Shown here: positions 18,428 through 27,214 of the stretch, in pieces
Position numbering within the stretch: the stretch's first letter is position 1
Layout: each line of letters opens with the position of its first letter
Assembly (NCBI GenBank): GCA_003249555.1
Contig: QKIQ01000083.1
Coordinates: forward strand, 62,001 to 126,000
DNA from: Clostridia bacterium
GTDB lineage: Bacteria; Bacillota; Clostridia; Christensenellales; SZUA-584
Direction: 5' to 3'
DNA: 64,000 bases
The notes under the pieces: model-generated
Databases searched by the model: none
What the model saw: the letters and a program-made list of their open reading frames with translations, nothing else
Told to the model about the DNA's origin: nothing
Position numbers and translations under genes: made by a program

Positions 18428-19596
18428 ATCTTGCAACCTCCCGTTATTTGTTTATAAAAAGATGTACCCACATGCCAGTTACGAAGAGCGAAGAACTCAG
18501 CCGCCGTTGCAGCGATATCCGCGAACGTTGACCTCACGCCAATATCCGTGCCCGCCTTAACCGTGCTGCCGTAAACAAGTATTGGAATGTATTCTCGTGA
18601 ATGGTCGGTGCTTGCCGTCGTCGGGTCGCAACCGTGATCCGCCGTGAACACGACAATGTCTTCCGGTCTCAGCGCATCTAATATCTCTGGTATGCGCGCA
18701 TCCAGCGCTTCCAACGCTTCTTTATAGCCTTGCACATTGTTTCTATGACCGTAAAGCATATCAAAATCCACCAAGTTGGTAAACACGAGACCGTCATAAT
18801 CCGCTTTGATCGCGTCCACCGTAGCGGTAATGCCCGCGTCGTTGTCACGCGTGTGGTTTCTCCCGGTGAGGCCGACACCCGCGAATATGTCTTCGATTTT
18901 CCCGATGCCCATAACCTCAAGCCCCTCATTTTTCACCGCGGTGAGTATCGTCTCTCCCGGCGGCTCAAAAGAAAAATCTTTGCGGTTCTTGGTGCGTTCA
19001 AAGTGCCCTTCCCCACCGATAAACGGACGCGCAATCACGCGTCCCACGCCAAGGTCTCCCACAAGCATGCTCCTCGCCTTTTCACATATGGCATACAGCT
19101 CATCCAGCGTTACCACCTCTTCATGAGCCGCAATCTGAAACACGCTGTCCGCAGACGTATAAACGATGATTTTTCCCGTTTTCATATGTTCAGAACCCAG
19201 TTGCTTGATAATCTCGGTACCGGAGGCAGGATAATTGCCGAGTGTGCCCCGCCCGACAGCCTTCTCAAACTTCTCCATGAAGTCTTTGGGAAAACCGTCC
19301 GGAAACGTGGGAAACGGCTTGTCCAAAATAAGACCGCTGATCTCAAAATGGCCGCCCGTGGTGTCTTTGCCGGCAAACAGCTCTGCGGCCGTTCCGTATG
19401 CGCCCGTTACAGGACCGTCACACTTAAGATTCTTTATCTTGCATAATCCGAGCCTAGACAAGTTATCGATTTTAATATTAGGATATGCTTCAATGATGTG
19501 GCCGAGTGTGTCCGAGCCTTCATCTTTAAAAAGCGCGGCATCCGGCATCTCACCGGCGCCCACACTATCCATCACAACGATGATAAATTTCGCCAT
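18424..19596 (-). CDS. deoB: Phosphopentomutase
   Basis: DeoB converts (deoxy)ribose-1-phosphate to the 5-phosphate, the step after nucleoside phosphorolysis. It is an alkaline-phosphatase-fold metalloenzyme: [14 protein letters not shown] carries metal ligands and DTTGGHFE the phosphorylated Thr. Further marks are [12 protein letters not shown] and the C-terminal [10 protein letters not shown] and STDHSREY. At 390 residues it is full length. It starts with ATG behind AAGGGAG and overlaps punA by four bases. Confidence 0.97.
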   Translation of the reverse strand: MAKFIIVVMDSVGAGEMPDAALFKDEGSDTLGHIIEAYPNIKIDNLSRLGLCKIKNLKCDGPVTGAYGTAAELFAGKDTTGGHFEISGLILDKPFPTFPDGFPKDFMEKFEKAVGRGTLGNYPASGTEIIKQLGSEHMKTGKIIVYTSADSVFQIAAHEEVVTLDELYAICEKARSMLVGDLGVGRVIARPFIGGEGHFERTKNRKDFSFEPPGETILTAVKNEGLEVMGIGKIEDIFAGVGLTGRNHTRDNDAGITATVDAIKADYDGLVFTNLVDFDMLYGHRNNVQGYKEALEALDARIPEILDALRPEDIVVFTADHGCDPTTASTDHSREYIPILVYGSTVKAGTDIGVRSTFADIAATAAEFFALRNWHVGTSFYKQITGGCKI

Positions 19597-19644
19597 AACA
19601 ACACTCCCTTGTTCTGCTTTGAGAATTATTTAGTGCTTCCCTAA

Positions 19645-19653
19645 ATTATAGCA
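19645..19653 (-). promoter_or_regulatory. Extended -10 promoter of deoB-punA
   Basis: The minus strand reads TGCTATAAT about 50 bases before deoB; the -35 region (GTTTGA) is poor, as is usual with an extended -10. Confidence 0.5.
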
Positions 19654-19724
19654 CAAAAAAGGCACCCTCAAACGGCCGTCGTCCTTTTTTTACAATATCG
19701 TCACAACAGCCGTTCACGTTCCCA

Positions 19725-21275
19725 TTATCTTCTTATCCCTTTTATCATGTGATTAAACCAACTCACATCGTCCTTATCAAGACATTGCGTGACAAAAAGC
19801 AACAGGATATAAACTGAAATCATCAATATAATCTTGAGTGCCAAGTTCCATGCGCTAATGGTGCTGTCGATAAACACAAACCGAAACAGCAGCCTGACGA
19901 ATATTGCGGACGCGGCGATGCTGAGCAGCGGCTTTATGATCCAATCGGCGAAAGGGATCTTCGTCCGGCTGGCGATGAGCAAACGCCGAATGCTCAAAGT
20001 GCCGTTTAAAGACGCACTCACATAGAGAATCACGATATACGCTATCATGCCAAACTTGGGCATGAGAAAGAAAATCAATATAACACGCAGTGCGGAATCC
20101 AGAATATTGATCTTCAGCGTTTGGAACTGCTGATTAAGCCCGTTGAGCATGGAGTCGACGATAAAATCAAGATAAATGAGCGGTACCAGCGGAGCAAGCG
20201 CCATCAGCAAATGCGCAATGTCGCCACTCTGGTAGATAATTTGAGCAAAATCCGTGGCAAAAGCCATGAAAATACCGCAAAACAAAATCGCCAGCAGTAT
20301 GGTGTTTTGAAATACATTGGCAAAGATGTACTGCACTCTACGCATGTTCCCTACAGCATGTGCTTCAGACACCTCCGGAATCAACAGCGTCCCCACGGCG
20401 GCGAGGATACCGCAGGGAAAGAAAATAATGGGCATGACCATGCCAATTTGACCGAACTGCGAAAGTGCTTCCTTGCTGCTTGCACCGAATTTTCGAAGAC
20501 CCGCAGGAATCATCGTGTTTTCCGCCGTTCTTAAGGCCATGCGAATATATGAACTGACAGCGATCGGCAGCGAGATATGGGCAATCTTTTTTGTCATGCC
20601 TTTTTTATCGACAACAGCAAGACCGCTTTGATGTTTGTCGATCCTATATAGGACAAAACCGAAACAGCACGACAGCGCTTCGGATATCATGCAGGACAAG
20701 ATGATGGCAAAGCAAGCGTACTCCAGACCTTTGGGCAAAAACGCTTCCAGAATGAGCATGACGAGCATGATGCGCACAATCTGCTCAAATATCATTTGCC
20801 CCGCGGGCTTAAGCACTTTTCGCATGCCATAAAAATAGCCCTGCAAGCAGGATGTCAGCGCCATAAATGGCATACCCGGCACGAGCGTTTTTACAGAAAG
20901 TACTGTTCGCGCGTCACCGAGCCACTTTGCACCGATAAGATCGGAGAGCAAAAAGAGAATGATGCCAAAGAACGCACCCAGCAGCAGGCTGATAACGACA
21001 GCTCTGCGCAGCACGTTGGATGTTGACCGGCCACCGCTTTTACCCACAGCTTCGGCTGTGAGCCGAGAAACCGCAATGCCAATGCCCGACGATGCGAACG
21101 TGGCCGCAAGCATATAGATGGATACAATAAGCTGATATAGCCCCACTCCCTCCGTGCCAATTTTACGTGACATGTAGGCCATCATAAATATGCCGATCAC
21201 ACGCAGCAGCTGTGAAGTCAGCGTCAGTATGAATGTGTTCTTGGCAAAGCTTCTTTTCATCCACGTCCATCCCAT
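19725..21275 (-). CDS. SpoVB/MurJ-like polysaccharide flippase
   Basis: The 516-residue membrane protein has about fourteen hydrophobic segments and the MATE-like PST fold. Recognisable segments are FAKNTFILTLTSQLLRVIG, ASSGIGIAVSRLTAE, CLQGYFYGM and VGTLLIPEVSEA, the last also seen in SpoVB. Such proteins flip lipid-linked cell-wall or cortex precursors. A sporulation role is plausible because SpoVS and YlbJ-like proteins are also encoded, but the family is broad. The start could be ATG 21275 or the ATG at 21260 (MKRSF); neither has a strong ribosome site. It is monocistronic. Confidence 0.85.
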   Translation of the reverse strand: MGWTWMKRSFAKNTFILTLTSQLLRVIGIFMMAYMSRKIGTEGVGLYQLIVSIYMLAATFASSGIGIAVSRLTAEAVGKSGGRSTSNVLRRAVVISLLLGAFFGIILFLLSDLIGAKWLGDARTVLSVKTLVPGMPFMALTSCLQGYFYGMRKVLKPAGQMIFEQIVRIMLVMLILEAFLPKGLEYACFAIILSCMISEALSCCFGFVLYRIDKHQSGLAVVDKKGMTKKIAHISLPIAVSSYIRMALRTAENTMIPAGLRKFGASSKEALSQFGQIGMVMPIIFFPCGILAAVGTLLIPEVSEAHAVGNMRRVQYIFANVFQNTILLAILFCGIFMAFATDFAQIIYQSGDIAHLLMALAPLVPLIYLDFIVDSMLNGLNQQFQTLKINILDSALRVILIFFLMPKFGMIAYIVILYVSASLNGTLSIRRLLIASRTKIPFADWIIKPLLSIAASAIFVRLLFRFVFIDSTISAWNLALKIILMISVYILLLFVTQCLDKDDVSWFNHMIKGIRR

Positions 21276-21332
21276 CTCAAAATATGAGCATTAATTATGT
21301 ATATGTGGATGGCCGATCGAAATAAACGCACT

Positions 21333-21361
21333 AAAAAAAGAGCATATGTGCCATGCTCTTA
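21333..21361 (-). terminator. Terminator of the first ChW gene
   Basis: Eight-pair stem AAGAGCAT / ATGCTCTT followed on the minus strand by seven T residues. Confidence 0.85.
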
Positions 21362-21391
21362 TTTCGCTAAACATTTTGCGCTAGTATTTAA

Positions 21392-23005
21392 TCACTTTTG
21401 TATAAAAGCGTTAGCTGTGCTGCCCGGCGCAGCCCCGCCTTTATCCACCAATTGAATTTGTATGGCTTCTAGACGGTAGCTGAATCCAGCAGTTCCAGAT
21501 GCTTCTCCGTTTTTCGCCCAGCCCATCCAGCCGACATTCTGGGCATGGACGCGGTAATAGATATCATATCTGTTCGCAGCATTGCCCGTCAGCCGTATGT
21601 TGATGGCTTCAAGACGCAAAGACCGCCCAGATGTGCCGCTCATAGCGCCGTTTGCTACCCAATCCATCCAGCCGATATTCTGCACGTGTGTCCGATATTC
21701 GATACCGCCGTCTATACCTTCCAGCTTTATATACATGCCTTCAAGACGCAAAGACTTTCCGCTCGTTCCGGATACCTCTCCGTTGGTTTTCCATCCCTGC
21801 CAGCCGATACTCTGCACGTGGCTCTGATAGCTAACCCCTGCCGGTTCGACAAATGCTCCGGCCGTAGAGCCCGGTGCTGCAGCGCCTTTGATTACCAGCC
21901 TTACCTCAATGCCTTCCAGACGATAACTGAATCCCGCGGTTCCTGATTCTTCACCGTTTTTTGCCCACCCCATCCAGCCGATGTTTTGGGCGTGTACGCG
22001 GTAATAAACATCATACAGGTCAGCAATGGCGCCTGTCAGCCGTATTTTTATCGCTTCCAGCCGTAATGACTGCCCAGATGTACCGCTTAGCGCGCCACTG
22101 GATACCCAATCCTGCCAGCCGATATTCTGCACATGTGTCTTATACTCGATACAGCCTTCCGCGTTTTTCAACTGTATCCTCATGGCTTCCAATCTCAATG
22201 ACTGCCCGCTCGTTCCGGACATCCAGCCGTTTATTCTCCAATCCTGCCAACCAATGTTCTGAACGTGGCTTTGATAAATCACTGACGGAGAAGACGATGC
22301 CAGTAAAAAGTTAAGGTCAATACGATATTTTTCTCCTACAAACAGATTTTGATATGTATCACCTTGTATGACCGCAATGTAGTATGTGCCTGCCGATAAA
22401 TCTGCAAACATCGTCCTTGCTGCGGAGCCCTCACTAAACTGGCTATAGCCCGCGGCAGCAACAATACGGCACGATGAATCGAACAGGCCAATCTGAAGTT
22501 CATCTTCCCAGCCAAAACCGGCATATTTATCGATCCATTGACCACGTACCGTTACAGTGCCCGGAGCATTCACTGAAAACCGGTACACGTCCACATCCTG
22601 ATAGTCATCATTTATCTGTCCATATATTCTGTATTCAGACGTACCGGCATAACTATTGTTTATCACATTTGCAGCAGGAAAATCATCATTACATTCCGTC
22701 TCATTGAAGTCTTGCGTTGATACAGCTTCTGACATTATTGCCTTTTCATCATCAGAATTCAATGAATTTGATGACTGTTTGTGCAATGCTTCCGTGTAGA
22801 CTTTGTCCTTATTTTTCTCAAATAAAGCAGGCTGTTTTTCTTCAATAGAGTTCAATATTTTATTATAATTTGATGTGTCAAAATCGTCGGCCGGTTCACT
22901 CGTTTCTCCAGCGGCCAGTGCAGTGGCTGAAAAAAAACTCAGCGTTAGAATCATCGTCATCACAAGTGTCAGAACTTTTGTCCCTTTTTTATGCATCCTC
23001 TTCAT
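21392..23005 (-). CDS. Secreted ChW-repeat protein with PPC-like domain (paralog 1)
   Basis: The 537-residue protein has a signal peptide (about residues 1-32, ending ALAA) and an acidic linker. A domain at about 100-232 resembles bacterial pre-peptidase C-terminal (PPC) beta sandwiches (ETECNDDFPAANVI ... DVYRFSV ... GTYYIAV). Six ChW repeats fill about 243-530, each with HVQNIGWQDW or HAQNVGWMGW, then GTSGQSLRLEA-like text. They form two triplets of types A-B-C; type C ends each triplet and has the YYRVHAQN form. ChW repeats are mostly clostridial and serve surface binding. No catalytic domain is visible. The paralog at 23276-24982 has the same plan. Start: ATG 23005 after AGGAG. Confidence 0.9.
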   Translation of the reverse strand: MKRMHKKGTKVLTLVMTMILTLSFFSATALAAGETSEPADDFDTSNYNKILNSIEEKQPALFEKNKDKVYTEALHKQSSNSLNSDDEKAIMSEAVSTQDFNETECNDDFPAANVINNSYAGTSEYRIYGQINDDYQDVDVYRFSVNAPGTVTVRGQWIDKYAGFGWEDELQIGLFDSSCRIVAAAGYSQFSEGSAARTMFADLSAGTYYIAVIQGDTYQNLFVGEKYRIDLNFLLASSSPSVIYQSHVQNIGWQDWRINGWMSGTSGQSLRLEAMRIQLKNAEGCIEYKTHVQNIGWQDWVSSGALSGTSGQSLRLEAIKIRLTGAIADLYDVYYRVHAQNIGWMGWAKNGEESGTAGFSYRLEGIEVRLVIKGAAAPGSTAGAFVEPAGVSYQSHVQSIGWQGWKTNGEVSGTSGKSLRLEGMYIKLEGIDGGIEYRTHVQNIGWMDWVANGAMSGTSGRSLRLEAINIRLTGNAANRYDIYYRVHAQNVGWMGWAKNGEASGTAGFSYRLEAIQIQLVDKGGAAPGSTANAFIQK

Positions 23006-23187
23006 TGCTGTTGCTCCTAATTATTTTTTATCATTTGTTCAGCCACGCATGGCTGCTGGATTAAACTATTCTCCAGCATTTAAAAAACAAATGGCCGCCA
23101 TCAGTCTATAAGACAGCTAAACCACCACGCACAAAACTTTAGTATACAGGTTCTAATCCCGAATGTATTAATATAAATTTTGTCATT
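23006..23187 (-). promoter_or_regulatory. Structured 5' leader of ChW paralog 1
   Basis: About 180 bases separate the predicted transcription start from the ATG. Near 23055-23077 the leader has a six-pair hairpin GCTGGA / TCCAGC with loop GAATAGTTTAA, followed by a second short stem AGCCATG / CGTGGCT. A related hairpin with AGAATA in its loop occurs in the leader of paralog 2. I recognise no known riboswitch class. Confidence 0.4.
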
Positions 23188-23193
23188 ACTTAC

Positions 23194-23221
23194 ATTACAA
23201 CAACATATCAAGTTTTGTCAA
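23194..23221 (-). promoter_or_regulatory. Promoter of ChW paralog 1
   Basis: -35 TTGACA (23216-23221) and -10 TGTAAT (23194-23199), 16-base spacer. The -10 continues as TGTAATGTA, identical to that of paralog 2. Confidence 0.65.
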
Positions 23222-23275
23222 TACATTTGTAGTTATCTCTAACGATATTTGGTGTAATCTTAAGAAATTCTCTTA

Positions 23276-24982
23276 TCAATGTAAGAGAAAAGGGGCCAGC
23301 AGATGCCAGCCCCTTATACTTACATTATTTTTGTACAAACGCGTTGGCTGTACTGCCCGGCGCGTCTCCGCCTTTTTCGACCAAGACAACCTGTATCGCT
23401 TCAAGCCGATACGAGAAACCAGCCGCGCAGACTGTCCGTTCTTTGCCCAGCCCATCCATCCGAAATTCTGTGCGTGTACTCGGTAGTAGATATCATATCT
23501 TGAAGACATGTCGCCAGTCAGACGGATGTCGATTGCTTCGAGCCTGAGCGCTTGTCCGCTTGTTCCCGTCATCGCGCCATCTCTCACCCAATCCTGCCAG
23601 CCGATATTTTGCACATGTGTACGGTATTCAATCGCATTATCTTCACCGTCAATTTCAATATACATGCCTTCCAGACGCAGCGACTGTCCGCTTGTGCCGG
23701 CCATTTCGCCATCGCTTTTCCAACCCTGCCAGCCCACATTCTGCACATGTGTCTGATATTTGACCGAGTGCTCAGTGCTGGGTACGTTGACCTGCGGCTC
23801 AGGTTCACTCGGCTGTACCGGATTGCTCGGCTGTGCACTCGCATTCGCATCCATAAAAGCATTCGCCGTTGTTCCGGGCGCCGGATCACCTTTTTCTACT
23901 AACTTGATTTCAATGGCTTCCAGACGGTAACTATACCCCGCTGTGCCGGATGATGCACCGTTTTTCGCCCAGCCCATCCAGCCGACATTCTGAGCATGGA
24001 CGCGATAATAAACATCATAATCATCAGCGATATCCCCTGTCAGCCGAATTTTGATCGCTTCCAGACGCAGCGACTGCCCCGATGTACCGGTTAGTTCGCC
24101 GTCCGATACCCAATCCTGCCAGCCGATATTCTGCACATGTGTCTGGTACTCGATGCCGCTTGTCGAATCCCAATATCCCAGAGATATTCTCATAGCTTCC
24201 AGACGCAACGACTGCCCGCTCGTACCTGACGCGCCGCCGTTGCTGCACCAATCCTGCCAGCCAATATTCTGGACATGGCTCTGATAGCTAACCGACGGGT
24301 AATCTGTATAGTAATCCATAAGCAGACAATATTCTTCGCCAATAAGCATATTAGGGTGAGAATAGTTTAAAGAAGTTTTTAAATAATATGTTCCCTCAGA
24401 TAAATCTTCAAATAATCCGCGATATATCCACCCGTCTTCTGTCATAAAACACAATGCTGAAGATATGAGATTATGTGATGAATCATATAATTGCAACAGC
24501 ATTTCCGTTTCCAGACCTTGGTCATAATAATCGCCTACCCAGTAACCCCATATATCCAAAGTACCCGATGCAGTCACAGAAAACTTATATGTATCCTCAT
24601 CATAACTATCACCGTCGATCTGTCCCAATACTGCATATGTAGGTATACCAGCATAACTTTTGTTGATGACATCCGCCGTGGAAAAATCATCGTTATCTTC
24701 CGTTTCGTAAAAGTCTTGTATTGGGATTTCATATGACGCTTCTGTGTAAAATGTTCCATTAAATGATTCCGAATTGAGCACCCCTCCTTCAGCAGATGGC
24801 GGCTGTGCGTCTTCAAATTCATTCAATAACTTTTCGTACTTCGCTACCGCTTTATCATAGCTTTCGGCTGTATCAAGCGGCTTGTCCGCAGCCAGCGCCG
24901 TAACCGAGAAAACACCCAACACCATAACCATGGCCACCACCAGTGAGAGTACCCTTTTCCCTTGTTTGAACTTCCTGTTCAT
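23276..24982 (-). CDS. Secreted ChW-repeat protein (paralog 2), 3' frameshift
   Basis: The plan is that of paralog 1: signal peptide (about 1-32), linker, PPC-like domain (about 90-225) and six ChW repeats in two triplets, here separated by a Pro/Ser/Gln-rich linker (PSNPVQPSEPEPQ). In the last repeat the frame breaks after GWAKNGQS near 23425-23430. The other frame continues AGFSYRLEAIQVVLVEKGG and ends in FVQK at TAA 23325-23327, just as paralog 1 ends. Comparison suggests one base is missing. The shifted frame runs through the gene's own terminator to 23276, so the native end is 23325. Start ATG 24982 follows GAGGAG. The role is probably wall or carbohydrate binding; no enzyme domain was seen. 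Confidence 0.88.
   Translation of the reverse strand: MNRKFKQGKRVLSLVVAMVMVLGVFSVTALAADKPLDTAESYDKAVAKYEKLLNEFEDAQPPSAEGGVLNSESFNGTFYTEASYEIPIQDFYETEDNDDFSTADVINKSYAGIPTYAVLGQIDGDSYDEDTYKFSVTASGTLDIWGYWVGDYYDQGLETEMLLQLYDSSHNLISSALCFMTEDGWIYRGLFEDLSEGTYYLKTSLNYSHPNMLIGEEYCLLMDYYTDYPSVSYQSHVQNIGWQDWCSNGGASGTSGQSLRLEAMRISLGYWDSTSGIEYQTHVQNIGWQDWVSDGELTGTSGQSLRLEAIKIRLTGDIADDYDVYYRVHAQNVGWMGWAKNGASSGTAGYSYRLEAIEIKLVEKGDPAPGTTANAFMDANASAQPSNPVQPSEPEPQVNVPSTEHSVKYQTHVQNVGWQGWKSDGEMAGTSGQSLRLEGMYIEIDGEDNAIEYRTHVQNIGWQDWVRDGAMTGTSGQALRLEAIDIRLTGDMSSRYDIYYRVHAQNFGWMGWAKNGQSARLVSRIGLKRYRLSWSKKAETRRAVQPTRLYKNNVSIRGWHLLAPFLLH
23285..23314 (-). terminator. Terminator of ChW paralog 2
   Basis: Minus strand: AAGGGGCTGG pairs with CTGGCCCCTT (ten or so pairs with two G-T), followed by TTTTCTC. 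It lies eleven bases after the unshifted TAA and inside the frameshifted frame. Confidence 0.8.
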
Positions 24983-25176
24983 TGCTGTTTGCTCCTCTTT
25001 TTGTATTTATCTTATGACTGTATGCAGCCAAGTAAGATTCCACATGGCGGTATCATATTCATATTCTTCCGCTTTTTGGACTTTCCTCAAAGAAATAACC
25101 GCTCATAATCAACGAGGCGGCTTAATCTATTCTTTGCCTATGGTTATTTACGGACGTCTTAGAATATTATTGATAT
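24983..25176 (-). promoter_or_regulatory. Structured 5' leader of ChW paralog 2
   Basis: The 190-base leader contains GCGGAAGAATATG...ATACCGC (hairpin with AGAATA in the loop) followed by a GGCTGCAT stretch. This matches in order the hairpin and GGCTG of the paralog 1 leader. It also has GGC-AAAGAATAGATTAA-GCC at 25119-25138, whose GAATAGATTAA differs by one base from the loop of leader 1. Both leaders end GGAGCAA(A)CAGCAATG. Function unknown. Confidence 0.4.
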
Positions 25177-25182
25177 ATATAC

Positions 25183-25211
25183 ATTACATCACCATCTCTG
25201 ATTATTGTCAA
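25183..25211 (-). promoter_or_regulatory. Promoter of ChW paralog 2
   Basis: -35 TTGACA (25206-25211), 17-base spacer, -10 TGTAAT (25183-25188) extended as TGTAATGTA. Confidence 0.65.
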
Positions 25212-25434
25212 TATTTATTACTAATTATATTTTTTAATACTAATATTTATTTTTATACTTTTTATGGCTTATTTTGTTGCTTAAATTTTTACATATTAAT
25301 AATACGCCAAGAACAAAATACCATGACTGGCATTTATCAATTCAAACTGTTTTTTTGTTAATAGATTAAATAAAAAGTAATCAGATATGTGTCTAAAGTG
25401 AAAAAGTTTACCGTCTTATCGAAAAGTGGATGGT
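25212..25434. other. AT-rich non-coding stretch
   Basis: About 220 very AT-rich bases lie between the ChW paralog 2 promoter and the trmD stop. I see no gene, no convincing trmD terminator and no repeat here. Confidence 0.5.
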
Positions 25435-26169
25435 CTATTCGTTATCGTGACTTGTGATGATATCGATATCTTTTTGTGTAAGCCGTGCTTTTGATACAAG
25501 ATCCGGCCGCCGAAATGCCGTTTCTTTGAGAGACATCCGCCGCCTGTACGCATCCACATTGGCGTGATGTCCTGACAGCAGCACATCCGGCACCGCTTCG
25601 CCGTCGAACACAGCCGGCCGCGTATACTGCGGGTATTCCAACAACGCGTTGGTGAACGATTCTCCCGCTGCGGATTCCTCATTGCCGAGCACGCCGTCTA
25701 TGTGACGAATACACGCATCGATCAATACCATCGCCGCAAGCTCACCGCCTGTGAGCACATAGTCTCCGATAGACACTTCAATATCGATGTGTCGCTTCAG
25801 AACACGCGCGTCCACACCTTCATAATGACCGCACAGAATGTTGAGTGTTTGGAAGTTGGCCAACTCCATGACAAGCGAGTGCGACAGCGTTTTACCGCAT
25901 GGCGACATGTAAATATTAATGGCAGGCGCTTTGCAGCCGCTCACCACATCTTTAAAGCACGCGTCAACAGGCTCCGGCTTCATCACCATGCCCACACCGC
26001 CGCCCAAAGGATAATCATCCGCGCGGTGATGCTTGTCCGTCGCCCAGTCGCGTATGTTCACCGTATTGACATTGATATGCCCCGCTTTTATGGCTCGCCC
26101 CCATATACTTGCGCCGCAGACAGACTCAAACATCTCAGGGAACAGCGTCAGAACATTATACGTCGTCAT
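25435..26169 (-). CDS. trmD: tRNA (guanine-N1-)-methyltransferase TrmD
   Basis: TrmD makes m1G37 and so prevents frameshifting. The SPOUT trefoil-knot methyltransferase is clear: YNVLTLFPEMF, GGGVGMVMKPEP, LCGHYEGVDAR, GDYVLTGGE and the C-terminal RRPDLVSKARL. The start is ATG 26169, six bases after GAGGTGG, giving 244 residues and a 14-base overlap with rimM. A longer reading to 26199 lacks these features. It is the last gene of the ylxM-ffh-rpsP-khpA-rimM-trmD run. Confidence 0.97.
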   Translation of the reverse strand: MTTYNVLTLFPEMFESVCGASIWGRAIKAGHINVNTVNIRDWATDKHHRADDYPLGGGVGMVMKPEPVDACFKDVVSGCKAPAINIYMSPCGKTLSHSLVMELANFQTLNILCGHYEGVDARVLKRHIDIEVSIGDYVLTGGELAAMVLIDACIRHIDGVLGNEESAAGESFTNALLEYPQYTRPAVFDGEAVPDVLLSGHHANVDAYRRRMSLKETAFRRPDLVSKARLTQKDIDIITSHDNE

Positions 26170-26668
26170 ACACGACCACCTCAGCCAATGCCAAAGCATT
26201 TACGCGGATGACGCCCGCATCAGTGTCAACGCTATGAATCACTCGCTTAAGCGCGGGAAACATGAAGTTTTTTTTGCCTTTGACCACATAGACGTCGGCG
26301 GCACCGTGCTGCAATATCTCTTTGAGCTCTCCGAGCTCATTCCCTTCGACATCCAAAACCTTAAGTCCAATAAGGTCTATGATATAATGCTCTCCCTCGT
26401 CCGGTGCCTCAAGGTCTTCCCGTTGAAGATAAAGCGTTGTGCCCGAAAGAATCTCTGCGCCGTTTCTCGTGTCCACACCGTCAACATGCACATAAATAAA
26501 AGGCGCGTCAATACGCACCGCCGTATAAGCGGTGCGCTCATAATCGCTGCCCTTTTTCGTATAGGCAAAACCGCGCTCGGCAAAAGCGTCAAGGTTATCC
26601 GAAAACAGCCTCACCTTGAGGTCGCCTCGAATGCCGTGCGGCTTTAGTATGCGTGCAATTTCAATCAT
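26156..26668 (-). CDS. rimM: 16S rRNA processing protein RimM
   Basis: RimM helps mature the 30S head and binds S19. The N-terminal domain has IEIARILKPHGIRGDLKVRLFSD, and the C-terminal PRC-barrel has EHYIIDLIGLKVLDVEGNELGEL and the MFPAL segment. ATG at 26668 overlaps the khpA stop by eight bases; this gives 170 residues, the usual length. An upstream reading to 26686 lies inside khpA and is not supported. Confidence 0.95.
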   Translation of the reverse strand: MIEIARILKPHGIRGDLKVRLFSDNLDAFAERGFAYTKKGSDYERTAYTAVRIDAPFIYVHVDGVDTRNGAEILSGTTLYLQREDLEAPDEGEHYIIDLIGLKVLDVEGNELGELKEILQHGAADVYVVKGKKNFMFPALKRVIHSVDTDAGVIRVNALALAEVVVYDDV

Positions 26669-26897
26669 GCTCCACGATCTCAACAACGTATTTTTTGCGC
26701 GACTTTGCCGAAGCCGCTTTCACTACGGTGCGAATCGCTTTGGCGATGCGGCCCTGTTTGCCGATCACCTTGCCCATGTCTTCACGCGCCACACTGAGTT
26801 CAAGCACAATGGTTTTCTCGCCCTCGACTTGCTTGACCTTCACCTCAGACGGGTTGTCAACCAATGACTCGGCTACGTATTTAACCAGCTCAAGCAT
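26661..26897 (-). CDS. khpA: KH-domain RNA-binding protein KhpA
   Basis: A small single KH domain (78 residues) with the GxxG loop in MGKVIGKQGRIAKAIRT. KhpA pairs with KhpB (Jag/EloR) to control cell division and length in Gram-positive bacteria, and it is always found between rpsP and rimM, as here. I chose ATG 26897, six bases after AGGTG; GTG 26906 and ATG 26903 overlap that site. Confidence 0.93.
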   Translation of the reverse strand: MLELVKYVAESLVDNPSEVKVKQVEGEKTIVLELSVAREDMGKVIGKQGRIAKAIRTVVKAASAKSRKKYVVEIVEHD

Positions 26898-26906
26898 ATT
26901 CATCAC

Positions 26907-27146
26907 CTATTTCAGGACGCCGTTTTTCTTTAAAAGCGACCTTACTGTTTCGGTGGGCTGCGCACCTTTCTTGATCCAATCCACCGCCTTGTCGCCATCG
27001 ACAACAAGTTTTTTGGTCATGGGATCGTAGTTGCCGATCTCTTCCACAAAACGGCCGTCACGGGGCGCACGTGCATCCGCCACAACGATTCTGTAAAAAG
27101 GACTCTTCTTCGCACCGATTCTCTTCAGTCTAATTTTTACCGCCAT
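26907..27146 (-). CDS. rpsP: 30S ribosomal protein S16
   Basis: The 79-residue S16: [25 protein letters not shown], then [12 protein letters not shown] and the GAQPTETV segment. ATG at 27146 follows GGAGG by five bases. Stop TAG. Ten bases to khpA. Confidence 0.97.
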   Translation of the reverse strand: MAVKIRLKRIGAKKSPFYRIVVADARAPRDGRFVEEIGNYDPMTKKLVVDGDKAVDWIKKGAQPTETVRSLLKKNGVLK

Positions 27147-27214
27147 AATTTCCTCCAAAAATATAATGTATCAGAACGGGCTTTTTTATAAAAAACTCTG
27201 GGCGAAGGCTTGGC

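Noticed and set aside
19660-19690. Terminator for the SpoVB-like gene
   Set aside because: The GGACGAC...GGTGCC arms pair poorly despite the following T run.
21450-24290. CRISPR-like direct repeats
   Set aside because: The periodic similarity is coding: repeated ChW motifs with divergent codons and no constant-length spacers.
24983-25180. c-di-GMP (GEMM-I) riboswitch before ChW paralog 2
   Set aside because: GGCAAA is present but the ACGCAAAGCC and tetraloop-receptor parts are missing.
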